Below, piece after piece: positions 44,505 to 55,514 of a DNA stretch of 64,000 nt; position 1 is the first letter of the stretch, and each line of letters starts with the position of its first letter. The position numbers and the translations under genes were made by a program. Source of the DNA: Torreya grandis (taxonomy: Eukaryota; Streptophyta; Pinopsida; Cupressales; Taxaceae). Where the stretch lies: contig JARHVA010008355.1 in the NCBI GenBank assembly GCA_037957365.1, forward strand, positions 241,001-305,000, given 5' to 3'. Below the pieces are notes generated by a model. That model had not been told where the DNA came from. It did not search any database and worked only from the letters and a program-made list of their open reading frames with translations.

Positions 44505-45150
44505 AATATAGGCATGTAAGCCTTGAAAAATACCCCTATATCCCTCTTTCTGGTATGACCAGACTCTACTAAATTTTTTTTATAACACCCTTTGACACAA
44601 TAAAGATTAAATTCCATCATTTTCCATGCCAGATTGAAGTGTGTTCTATGAATTCATCCATTTTAGTTAAGTGAATATATGTTCCTTGCTTATGTCTAAG
44701 GTTTCCTCACCTTTAGGAAGTGCTTAATATTTATCGCAAATCGTTATAAGTGTAATTATAGTTTATTATCTATCTTGAAAGTAAATATTTACCCTCTTGC
44801 TAATTTTATAACTAATTAATGCCTTATTATAAAATATTTATGTGAGATTAATTTTATTTTGTCTTGAAATTATTTTATAGTGTGTATTGTGCAATATTTC
44901 AGTTATCAAATCATTGGTACATCACCTTTTTTACTCTAAGTCATTGTCAAAATCTCTTTACCTTTTCCAAGCAAGTGTTAGTTTCAATTTAGTATAGGTG
45001 ATATATCTATATGAAAGCTAGCCTTGTCTAGAGGTTTGATCTATTATTAGGATACCCACAACATAGGATCAGTCCCATGTTGGACTAGATCTAAGTAGAA
45101 AGATTTGAATAATCCCCTCCTCAACTAAGGTGCAATCTAGAACCCCAACA
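43745..45150 (+). repeat. Element A right LTR (3' LTR segment)
   Basis: The portion 44430-45150 matches 1-686. 43745-44429 has no counterpart because the left copy starts in mid-LTR at the window edge; it is either the upstream LTR part or A's 3' interior. The LTR ends at AACCCCAACA (45150). Confidence 0.6.
44435..44503. repeat. (CT)n microsatellite
   Basis: About 34 CT units within LTR A. The left copy has only about 10 bases at the window start. An Arg-Glu repeat frame on the minus strand (44396-44620) is an artefact. Confidence 0.95.
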
Positions 45151-45169
45151 CTTATTACACACATTGATT

Positions 45170-45530
45170 TACAAGTTAGGGATTAGAAATGGGTTCAACA
45201 TATCAATTATGAAGGCATCCCATTTAGATTTCATGGATTCTTCAATACATGGCATTTAGTAACAAATTGCTAGAATATTAAACTCAAATAAATAAAATCT
45301 CAGTGGAAGGATTTGTATAAGAACATTTAATAGTCCAATCTACTAGGGATGATAAAAGTGATAATTAAATTCAAGTTCCTGAGTTAGTTTTGATAGTGCT
45401 AGAGAAGAATAACCGAAAAACATGAAAGGTAATTCTAGATTCAACCCATTTTGAACCTTGTCAAATATCTATGGGCCACATGGAAGAGAAGAAATCTGAA
45501 TTAGATGAAGCCTTGTCGAGAGTATAATAT
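45170..45530 (+). pseudogene. LINE ORF1-like zinc-knuckle relic
   Basis: At 45188-45275 the frame reads NWVQHINYEGIPFRFHGFFN then WHLVTNC. This matches the W-x-Q-x-I/V-x-Y-E-x-I-P-F-R-C-x-x-C...G-H-L...C motif of plant LINE ORF1 (DUF4283-type) proteins, with both N-terminal Cys lost (F, F) and G-H changed to W-H. A later piece with FEPCQISMGHMEEKKSELDE near 45450 fits the acidic linker after the knuckle. No LINE RT follows. Alone, the evidence is one motif. Confidence 0.45.
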
Positions 45531-46955
45531 GTTTAAAAAATTAATAGTTCATCTTGTAGTTCATGTGAGGGTTTTTTCGCTAGGTTTTGATTGAATAAAT
45601 TCAAACTATTTAATGTATCCATTCACATTTTTCCCAATTTATGAGGAGGAGACTAGACTGTTGTGGGAAAAATGAAAGGTAGATGTCAAGAGGAGTTTGG
45701 AACCATGGAAAATGAACCTCAGATATAAAAAATAAAATGCTATGGGAGAATCATAAAATGTTTCTAATTTATTTTTTTCTCTATTGAAGGTTTGTAACTT
45801 ATTTAAAGTGTGTCTGTAGCATATTTTATTTTTCAGTGAAAGAGGGGTCTAGTTGGGCTTTGATTGTTTTATCTTTCTCTTTGATGTAAAAGTGTGGGGC
45901 CCTTTTAAAAGTTGACATTTATTGATAATAGAAAATAACATATTTATAGCTGAAATATTTTAACCTCAGTAAGGGCATGATCCAAAGTGTCTTACGATTT
46001 CTATTCATTTCTTAAATTTCACAAATTTTCAATCTTGGTTTGGAATTTACTATTTCAATTTTGCAGTCAATTATTTTATTTGGTTAATCATGAATAATAT
46101 TGTAAGATAACTCATTTATATGAATGCAATTCACACAATTATGTTATTTTCATTTATTTGTATGGATTATTTTATTTCTTTAATTATGTTTAAATTTAAT
46201 GTAAAAAATTTTGTGCTAATGTGACTCATAAAAGTATTATTAGAAACCAAATGTGGGAAATTTAAACTTTAATTAATAGTACTCATTTCATGTTATGCAT
46301 GCACCATGTTTGAAGTGCCAAAATAATAACTCCTCACCATCCCGTATTAAACAATCTGTTATGGGAATTGAAGGAGTCCATCCATGCCCTCAATCAGACC
46401 TAATTAATTATTTCTTTCTACATTTTAGTTTTCATTTATGTTTATGTTGAAGAGGAAGAGAAGATGGAACACATATGTATTTTTGTTGATGTAGAATAAT
46501 CTATAAATTCTTGACCATGGCCCTAATATCTATATTTACACTAGTATTTTACACACAATTAATCCTTGGATTGTATTTGTTAAGCATTCACATTCAATGG
46601 GATCTTTATTGCTCATTTTTCCATCATTGCAAATAATAGATTTAAAGGTGAGATGTTTTAGTATGTATTCACCTTAGTTAGTCTGATCATAGTTAATGTT
46701 ATGATATGTAAAGTTTTTATAAGTAAAATAATATTACCCTATGATTTATTGAATTAATTTATTGAGTATTGTTATAGAATTGGAATAAACATGTTTGTTT
46801 GATTCACATTATCATAACTTTGATTGTAGTGAATTTGAACTTGGATTGATCACCCTCACCAAAGTTTCATGTGATTGAACTAAGGTATGAGCTCATTCAT
46901 GCCCAAAATGTCATCCTCGATGACAACATGATATTTGTATGAATGCAATTCATAC
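45531..46955. other. AT-rich intergenic stretch
   Basis: No frame, domain or repeat that I can support. A short inverted repeat GTATGAA...TTCATAC at about 46938 precedes the tandem duplication. Confidence 0.4.
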
Positions 46956-47250
46956 ATATAAATCAAGTATTTATTTGTATGAGTTGCATTCATGCTAGTG
47001 ATTGTTGTTATTATTTCACTCATGTCATATATTAGACAATGTAACCTTAAATGGTAATTGATTTCTCTAAGTCACAATTACTCATTCCAAATGACTCACA
47101 TATTATAAATCAAGTATTTATTTGTATGAATTGCATTCATGCAAGTGATTGTTGTTATTATTTCATTCATGCCATATATTATACAATGTAACCTAAAATG
47201 GTCAATGATTTCTCTAAGTCATAATCACTCATTCCAAATGACTCACATAT
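46956..47250. repeat. 147-bp tandem duplication
   Basis: The block beginning ATAAATCAAGTATTTATTTG at about 46959 recurs at about 47106, through GTGATTGTTGTTATTATTTC to TTCCAAATGACTCACATATT. About 93% identical by eye, two copies. Confidence 0.9.
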
Positions 47251-48950
47251 TGACTACACTAAATTAAATTATAATTTATATAGATTCATAGTCTTAATTA
47301 GGTATTAAAAATATCACTTATAAGTAGTGATGGCTAAACAAAATCTAAAGATTAATTATGTTGAAAAATACTAGTGTAAATCGAAATAGCTCTCCTAAAA
47401 ACTCTGTTAAATTTAAACTACACAATCTCTATGTTTGTGAAACCTGAGACATGCACGTAATTTGTCATTACTATAAGGATGTGCGCATATACACATAGAT
47501 AATCTTAGGTGTTGTATACTTGCATATTCAACCTAGAGAATATTGGTTGATAGAAGACAATACCAATCATCATAAAGGTCCCAACTTCACTAGAAACATC
47601 ATGATAGGTTTTGATGTATTCTTTCATGATATAAGTAGGCACAACACTATCATAAACTATTTCAAAATAATACAAGTTAGATAATGAAAATTATAAATTA
47701 TAAATTAGATATGTACAATCTCTTCCATCTTACATTGTCAATTTTAAAAATAATAAATGCAATGTCAATTTACATTTTACATTCATATTTTTATCTTCAA
47801 TACCATATTTTACATGAATTTCAATATTTTTTATCTTATTTAAATTGCATCAATCCTAAAATAAATAAAATGCAGCCCATATATTTTCTATGGGATAGTA
47901 ACTAAAATCTAATCTAAGGGATGATTGTAGTTACTTGCCACATAAAAGAAGATATGTTTTTTTTAAATTATAATTCAGTGTCTCAGTTTATAATTTATTT
48001 TTAATTATTCAAGGTTCCTTTCTATAGAGTTCCCAAAAATTATTTTATTTTAAAATTTTGTAATCTAATCTCCTATTAGTATGACACATTCGGTATATTC
48101 AATCTACCGTGTCATCCGGTAGATACACGATCCAATCAAGAAGGAAAAATTATACATTTAAAGGACTTTCATAATTTATGGGATTCAAGCAAGAAAGAAG
48201 AAATGGTAACATGACCCTATTATCACAACTATCACAACCGTACAAGCCAAAGGTTGCAGAAGAAACCTAGAATCATAGTGGAGGTGGTGTTTACAATGCA
48301 AACTAATATTTCCAAGTTCGACTGTTGTGGAAGGATTACTTAGCTGAGGAAAGGTTCAATGTATCCATGCAAAAGATTCAACAAAAAAATATTTATAGAA
48401 AAACAAGTAGCAATAAAAAAATTAAAGAAGACTTGGCCGACTTAGACGCTGAATTCAAAAATATGAAAATGAGAAAACAAATTCTCATAAAGATTTACAT
48501 ACGTAAATGAAGGAAAGCATGATATGTTATTTTAGTTCCTCAGATTTGGAAGTTTCGAAAACACACAATAGGATTTGTTTCGAAGCTATCAAATAAAATG
48601 GGATACGTTAGTAAGTTCTTGGAAACGATGGCTTACGAAATTGAAAACTTAAAGTAAAAGTTAAGGCCCAAGAAATATTGTCCTGGGTATACTAGATAAT
48701 ATTCTCAACTCCTTAGGATAGAATAACATGTTCAAAATTGGTATGATAATTCTACTCATGTTTGGATGATATTTATTTTATGACATTATTTGTAATTATT
48801 GTAGTTGTATATGGTGTAGTTCACATTAGATTTTTTTAATAAACGGATGCCTTCATTTATGGAGCCAAAATTGCACAACAAAATGTATTGTTTATTTTTC
48901 AATGTAAATAAGTTTTTACATTATAATAAATGAGGTGTTTTGAAATAATA
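47251..48950. other. AT-rich stretch with one hairpin and no supported gene
   Basis: A near-palindrome ATGACACATTCGGTA...TACCGTGTCAT lies at about 48078-48113. A 61-codon K-rich frame (48325-48510) with an LADLDAEFKNMKMRKQ helix-like end has no match I recognise. Otherwise featureless. Confidence 0.4.
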
Positions 48951-49034
48951 TTTCAACAAATCATTTTAAATTGAGACAAAAAAAAAAAGTTGTGTATTGT
49001 CTTTAATATTGTCTCAAAGCGTGTGCCTCTAATT

Positions 49035-49213
49035 ATTGTCTTTACAAAGACAATAAATAATATTATTTGTTTTATCTCTTGAGAGATAATATCATTTTTG
49101 TCTCTCAAGAGATAATATTTTTTTTGTCTCTTGAATGACAATATAAAATATTATTTTTTGTCTCTTAAAAGACAATATCATTTTAGTTCCAATTATTGTC
49201 TCTTGAGAGACAA
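49035..49213. repeat. Array of six imperfect palindromes
   Basis: Centres of TTGTCTCTTGAGAGACAA type: 49035-49054 (9-bp arms), 49073-49088 (7-bp arms), 49101-49112, about 49124-49142, 49158-49175 and 49196-49213 (8-bp perfect arms). Spacing is 25-38 bases. Adjacent GAGACAA (48974) and ATTGTCTC (49009) add a further inverted pair. Resembles a subterminal repeat array of a DNA transposon, but no terminal inverted repeat was found. Confidence 0.75.
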
Positions 49214-49499
49214 AATGAATTTAACGAAATAAAAATAATAAATTTAATAATAATAAATTTATTCTAGTAGAAACGATTGATAAATATTGTCAATCACACC
49301 AAAACATCTAATGATTAGTAGTATTAAACAAATAGAAAATAATTTGGATGGAATAATCTTGTGCCCACAACTAATTGTGGGTCTAAAAGCATTTTATTAT
49401 ATAAAAATAAATAAATACAAAAAAGTACCTAAATGCCATTAACCCTTTAGAATGCTAGAGGAATGAACTTCTATATATTTTAGCCAAATTCATTCCTAG

Positions 49500-50030
49500 A
49501 ACTATGTGATTCATATGGACACTCCATTATCGTCAAGTTTGTCTAATCTTGTTGTATCAGCTTTCCATATTGTCGCTACTCTTAAGTGTAATTCATAAAG
49601 CTTACTCTTCATCCTTTGTTGATCTTTGTTCAGACTTGTTTCCATCAAATATGATATCTGACATGGAGTTTACAACATTGAAAAGAGCCACACATTAATA
49701 TTACTCTCTAAGGGGGCAATGATTCCATTAATATAAAATAAATGATTCATTCAGAAGTTAAAGATGTGAATAAGGAATAAAAACTACCATTACCTATAGA
49801 AATTCTAGTGTCCCCTTCAAATGACTTCAAGAGAAGCTAGAAAGAATCTTGTAACCCTTTAATCCACTCTCTCAAAACTTGAGTGTAATATGGTTTACAA
49901 CCATGCAAGTCTAAAGATGATACATTCAACATCCTGTAGGTTATAGTGTTGAACTCTTTAGACACATATTCCATATACTCAAACCATTGCCAATAGAAAA
50001 TCAAGGAGATTGTATTGATTTCTTACTAGG
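49500..50030 (-). pseudogene. Unidentified exon-like pieces
   Basis: Minus strand, about 50015-49815: one frame reads WQWFEYMEYVSKEFNTITYR, LDLHGCKPYYTQVLREWIKG then, past a TAG, LKSFEGDTRISIG, followed by GTAATG like a splice donor. About 49650-49510: LNKDQQRMKSKLYELHLRVA and TIWKADTTRLDKLDDNGVSI. The composition looks like real protein, not random AT-rich translation, and the two could be neighbouring exons. I do not recognise the family. They lie downstream (in minus sense) of the CCT3 pseudogene. Confidence 0.35.
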
Positions 50031-50269
50031 ATGACAAGTTTCTTGAAGTGTATTGATTCTATATACACTGTAAAGTTAATAAGTCAATCATCTAGCCAAT
50101 CCAAACTAAACTATGATGATTGAAAACCAATTCACATATAGCCGTAGAAATTTTAGTCATGAATGAAAATATTATTCATTATTATGAGGATAAATTATAC
50201 TTACTTTCTTAGCCACAAAGGTGTTCAACAACATGCATAAAAGAATGATGAAGATCTAGAGTCCAATGA

Positions 50270-51070
50270 AGGCAAGGCAATTTGAAAAGAACTTATTGTC
50301 TGACTCTCTTGTCTATAATGTTGGTGCTAGAACTCTTTAGTCATGATTTCAAATAATAGTCAAGGTTATAATGACATTCATGCCATAATTCTAAGTCAAA
50401 GTTCTAGGAAATCACCTCAAAAGCCTATGCCACAACTTCAAAAGGCCACTGTTACACATGCAAATTAATTTGTTGAGATTAATGAAAACACTTATTTCAT
50501 TTCAAATATAATAGAGGCTCAAATTCTTTGAATATATTTGATGACCACCAGTGTTCCATTTGTACACCCTCAACTGATGAACTCTTTTTCCTTAATGTTG
50601 TTGCGCTACCACCATGTACAAGATTTGGATTCCTTATCATGTTTCAGGAAACCAATATTACATCCTCTATCACAAAAATATACAATAAGAAAACTAAAAT
50701 ATGGTACTAAAAAATAGTAATAGATGCAAAAGGCAGTTAATAGTAAAACATCAAATGAAGTTCATGCATAATAAACATGCACATACAAGTCCTCTTAACT
50801 TTTCATTTGTCATGTTATCTCCCTTTTGGTACTCAAGTAGGAAATCAAAGAGAATGATTCTTGGGTTTCAATTTTTTCTCCTCTTTTACATGGTGCTACA
50901 ATATCCTTGTTTATCACAACACCTTTGAGAACCTTGGAATCTTCCAATTGGCCCTGACGAACCTTCTCAATTTTAACAAAGTTATTTATATCAGCCTTAC
51001 ACAGATCATTCCTAATTTCAACACTCACCCTATTAGTTGCATCAACTACCAAAACCCAAAATCGTACCAT
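50270..51070 (-). pseudogene. CCT3: CCT3 (T-complex protein 1 subunit gamma) pseudogene
   Basis: Minus strand reading: [20 protein letters not shown] and GQLEDSKVLKGVVINKDIVA (51010-50900), then after a frameshift near 50880 NPRIILFDFLLEYQKGDNMT (about 50850-50795), then NPNLVHGGSATTLRKKSSSV and EGV (about 50625-50555), and finally WPFEVVA, AFEVIS and NYGMNVIITLT (about 50460-50340). These are consecutive CCT gamma blocks of the apical/equatorial part (QLEDSKVLKGV..NKD.VAPGK, NPRI.LL..LEY.KG.N.T, NPKLVPGGGATE, WP.EA.A.AFE.IP). About 130 residues between the second and third blocks are missing. The reading starts abruptly beside a microsatellite. CCT3 normally forms one subunit of the eight-subunit cytosolic chaperonin folding actin and tubulin. 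This copy cannot. Confidence 0.85.
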
Positions 51071-51085
51071 TTGTATTAGAAATCC

Positions 51086-51612
<527 letters not shown>

Positions 51613-51726
51613 AATTAAATTCACATTAGACTTATTGACAAACTGATGTCTAGTTTCAGTAGCCAAAAGAAATCCTCCCTGACAAGTAGCTCTTGTTTTA
51701 CTTCTAATATCTCTAAAAGTTTACTT

Positions 51727-52372
51727 CTAATGCTATATGATAAAACAAGATATGGGTGCATCTTTTGAGATATGTTTCATTTTAGTTTGTGAGGCTTAAT
51801 GTTCACATTTTTTCATGTGTTTTAACACTAATGTTGAGTTATTTTTATTTAATAGATCTCCTACATTGGTCCAATTCAATATCTTTATTGGCCCACAAAG
51901 GGGCCTAAAAACACCTAGCTACTATAAATGGGCCATAGGTCTTTTAGAGGAAGTTATCGATTCCCCCCACAATCTCTGATGAAATAAGGAGTAAATGGCC
52001 ACCAAATATTCCTAAAAGAGAAATGTGTCTAACGGTTCCTCAAGCATTTGCTAAACATTTTCATCATGAAAAGGGAGTCCTAACAGATGACTTTCCAATG
52101 CTAAACGAGAGCAAGATATGAATGCATCTTTTTAGGCTTGTTTAACTTTACTTTGTGTTATTTAATGTTTATATTCTTTCATGTGTTTTAGTGCTTATGG
52201 TTTGGATGGTTTTTAATGGGCCCCAAAAACAACAATCCACTTTCAATGGGCCATAACAATTGTCCTTTTTAGAAAACAATCACCCTATAATCCCCTTAGA
52301 AATGACTAACAAAACATGAATGTGTCTGAGAGTTCCTCGAGTATTTGCTATAGATTTTGGGCCTCATCTACA
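51727..52372. repeat. Diverged ~300-bp tandem duplication
   Basis: 51727-52080 and 52094-52372 share, in order, AATGCTA..GA, AAGATATG.GTGCATCTTTT, TTTCATGTGTTTTA, AATGGGCCATA and CTCAAGCATTTGCT-like words. Copy one carries an extra ~45 bases. No coding content. Confidence 0.75.
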
Positions 52373-52588
52373 TCGTATGAACTAACTAATCAAAAACAAA
52401 ATAAAAATAAAAATGACAACTACAAACACCAATCGATTGTCCAAATAAATTAACAAAGATAATTGTGGACAAGCACAAGACCATCAATATGTTGAATGGA
52501 AATAACAATTTAATTATTATGAATGGAAACAAGTACATTGAATCAATCTAAAATATAATGAAAGAGGGACTTTGACATGACCAATAGT

Positions 52589-52955
52589 AGATTAATGAAG
52601 AATTAGTTCTCCATGTGTAGGAATACAATTTTTATCATGGGAATTGAGGTTTATGTGATAATGGATATATTGCTTCCACATTCCCAATGTTTTATGTGCT
52701 AGTTCTTATTTATTATAGACCTAACATTATTTATTAACTTTTAGTTTTCTCTATTTTAATGGGGGCATCTGCTGATTAAATAATTAATTCTCGATGTGCA
52801 AGGGTACAATTTTCATTACGAGGAGCTATGTTTATGTGCTAATACATATACTGCTTTAATATTCTCAATGCTCTATATGCTACCTCTCATTGATTTTAGA
52901 CCTAACATTATTTATTGATATCTAATCTTCAATATTTTAAATAGGGCACTCACTC
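52589..52955. repeat. Diverged ~180-bp tandem duplication
   Basis: GATTAATGAAGAATTAGTTCTCC at 52590 and GATTAAATAATTAATTCTCG at 52774 begin two copies, both with TTTATGTG.TAAT, ATTCTCAATG/CCCAATG and GACCTAACATTATTTATT. Lies next to another duplicated block. Confidence 0.7.
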
Positions 52956-54583
52956 ATTAACTAGTACATGTATCTTAAATATATTTATTTGAAAAAGTCA
53001 AGAAATATCAATCTCAATATGTCTCTCTTAGATTTATCATATAATTTTTTATTGTTAAAAGGTGTTGATTAATGAATCCATCACCTTCTCTATGAATTTC
53101 ATGGTTATAAATGACTTAAATTTAGTTATACCACTACTATTGGCTCAGAAAACACACTCTTAAAAAAGGTTCCAAATCACCATTTTTATAGACATTTCAT
53201 ACCATTAAACTCCTTTTTCACATCCCCTACACTGTCATTGTGTGTTACACCTATAAACATAAAAATATAAATTCTAATAAAATATCTAATAAGTTATATT
53301 TTTTAATAAAATGATACATTTATTAATGCATATATTGTGTCTTTTCATAAGTATAATATTTAAATAGTAAATTTGTTCAACATTAATATTCAAATAACAT
53401 CTCATTATAATAAATTTGAATATTATAAATATCCTTTATGGTTAAAGGCAACAATTTTATTGTTGGTGGTGATATTACTTGAATGTGACACATTTAAATC
53501 TTATTATACCTTAAATATGCATATAAATCCTTATACATGTAATCTAATAATTTTAAGATATATATGATCTATATGGATGGGTAAAACAAAGTAGTTATAC
53601 ATTATTGTTTTAATTGTGTTTAGAAAATAAATAATTAATAATTAAGATAAAACCTAAATAAAAGTAATATAAAAACTATTGTGTAAACATAATCGAAAAT
53701 GGCGGGAACAGGGCAAGATGGAAGTTGACTGTGCACGATATTGACATGAGATAGAGGTAGATTAATGAAGCCATAGAAGGGTTGAGTTACTAAATGTCAT
53801 TGTAAATATATACTTGATCTTGGCTGTTTATTTTTTCAAAACAATTACTATCAAATTAAATCTTATGTCGAGTGGAACTATCATAGAAAAGTTATGGGTC
53901 CAGGTGAAGTGGACTAGAGAAAAAGGACTGCCTAGGAAGATTGTTTTGCAGAGACCCCCAAAGGTGACAGTGTATGTTATGATTTTTTTCCGTTTTAAAA
54001 TTCATCTTTTTGCTTAATGATTTACATTGATAATCTACATTTACAAAATAAATTTTATTTATTATTTTCTTATTTGATTTTTTTTATTTATACATTTTCA
54101 TTTTCATTTTCAAAAGCTATGTCACTTGTATGTTTTAGGTTTTTATTCACATCTCACACTATTATATTGGCTTCACCTATCCACCTTGGTTGCCACTGTA
54201 AATTATACCTCTCAGCATAATTTAATTATTACATTAATGTGCTGAATTATTATGTACGCTACCTTATAGACAAGATACATAATTTATCCATAATATATAT
54301 TTGGTGCTAGAATAGGAACAAAATACATCCTAACATCGTAACAATTAATGCGAATGTGAATATAGTTGACCAAAAGAGGCAGCCTGTAGCTTTTATGAGA
54401 AATTAAACTTCATACCGTTGAAATCAAAACCAAAAATATATCCAAAATTTACTAAAAGAGGAAATGAAAAGCCTCCCAACAATCTATCAGAAGAGTTGTT
54501 CATGCCAATGCCCTAATAAATATCACAATATGTGTAAAAGAAGAATTAAACTATACATCAATAAACAATAAAGCAGATACCTT
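52956..54583. other. AT-rich intergenic stretch
   Basis: Several frames of 60-70 codons (for example 53814-54017) with no domain or codon signature. No feature supported. Confidence 0.4.
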
Positions 54584-54592
54584 AATGATATT

Positions 54593-54870
54593 GTTTCTTT
54601 ATTGTTTTTTTATTTTATTTTTTATTTTTTTTTAATTTTTTAATTTTAATTTTAATTTTTATATTTATATTTATATGGTTAAATTCTGTTTTTAATTTCA
54701 GCAGGGGAAACATGAGACCTTCGTTGACTTTGAATAAAAATTTTGTAGGTCAATCCCTCATCTTTTTAATATTTTGGCACCGTCTAAACCCATCGGAGTT
54801 TGAACCTGTGTAGTTTTCCTGGTGATGCCAAGTCTCTACCGATCAATCAGCCCAATGAACAACTTATATA
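54593..54870 (-). mobile_element. tRNA-derived SINE with 9-bp target duplication
   Basis: Minus strand: a tRNA-like head GGGCTGATTGATCGGTAGAG (54854-54835; A box TTGATCGGTAGAG-like) and a B box GGTTCAAACTCC (about 54809-54798), then a unique body with GTCTCATGTTTCCCCTGC, ending in an A-rich tail with AAATTAAAATTAAAA-type words (54680-54595). AATGATATT flanks both sides (54584-54592 and 54871-54879), a perfect 9-bp target duplication. These are the hallmarks of a SINE. It needs LINE enzymes to move. The sequence is not a functional tRNA because the cloverleaf is broken. Confidence 0.88.
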
Positions 54871-54879
54871 AATGATATT

Positions 54880-55289
54880 CAAGAATATCATTGTTGGACT
54901 AAAAAATAGCTTCCCTTTATTAAAGAGGGGCCAAGTAATTAGTAGTCTCTCTTTAATACTGAGATGATTGAATGCATGAAATGAGCATCTAAATAATCCT
55001 TGATTGAAAAGTTTTTATTGGCTTCCAGGTATTTATGGATTTTCCTTTTTGCAAGCCCCCTTCTTAACTGATAAAAATTTACTTAATTCAGAAGTATTGT
55101 TAGAATATGATCTCCCATTTTTTATAAATTTATTAATAGATCTATGTACAACCTACCATTTAAATTTTGGAACATTCTCATGACAAAAAACAAGAGAAGG
55201 AAACCAGCAAGATTTTGAACATATCAATTTGGTTTAAAATATCCAAAAACAAATTGTGCACACAATTTAGTAAAGGCATTTTAAAGTAA
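54880..55289. other. AT-rich spacer
   Basis: Nothing seen apart from an inverted repeat ATGATATTC / GAATATCAT overlapping the right copy of the SINE target site. Confidence 0.4.
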
Positions 55290-55514
55290 CTAATATTTAA
55301 TAAAAATGGTCATAATTCTGAACTCAGCGTGGATCCAAAAATTAAGACAACATTTTTGAACATTGCTTTTAAAATTCACAAACCTGACATCAAATGCCAC
55401 ATTGCTTTCCTTCTCAATATATTTGGCAATTGGCACCCTAGCTTTTCCAATAACCTGGTTGAAACCAATAATCACAACATGAATAATGCTTCTACTGAAA
55501 GATATTCTTCCCAA
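55290..55514 (-). pseudogene. Possible C2-domain fragment
   Basis: 74-codon frame. HVVIIGFNQVIGKARVPIAK and FDVRFVNFKSNVQKCCLNFW follow the spacing of a C2 half-domain (IG.A.VP......, then F...F......L.F), as in SRC2-like or phospholipase D N-termini. One exon or fragment at most, with no other exons found nearby. A C2 domain normally binds membranes through calcium. The identification rests on one weak pattern. Confidence 0.3.

Larger units (their letters stand above)
1..45150 (+). mobile_element. Element A: Ty3/gypsy LTR retrotransposon, split by nested insertions
   Basis: Parts in order are a partial LTR (1-686), gag (about 1060-2754), protease (8183-8716), RNase H-like domain (8862-9280), RT (9640-10270), integrase tail (10451-10717), 3' non-coding tail (to 12343) and, after element C, a second LTR copy ending at 45150. 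B interrupts it at 2755-7981 and C at about 12344-43740. The link between the two halves rests on the LTR match (1-686 with about 44430-45150) and the shared orientation. I could not find a target-site duplication of C in A, so the join is inferred. The left end lies outside the window. Confidence 0.5.

Noticed and set aside
44396..44620. 74-codon frame with an Arg-Glu repeat
   Set aside because: Artefact of the (CT)n tract.
49035..49213. CRISPR-like array
   Set aside because: The repeated units are palindromes at irregular spacing with no distinct spacers, in plant nuclear DNA.
54780..54860. Possible tRNA gene on the minus strand (A and B box)
   Set aside because: The stems do not pair into a cloverleaf, and the A-rich tail plus 9-bp TSD identify it as a SINE.
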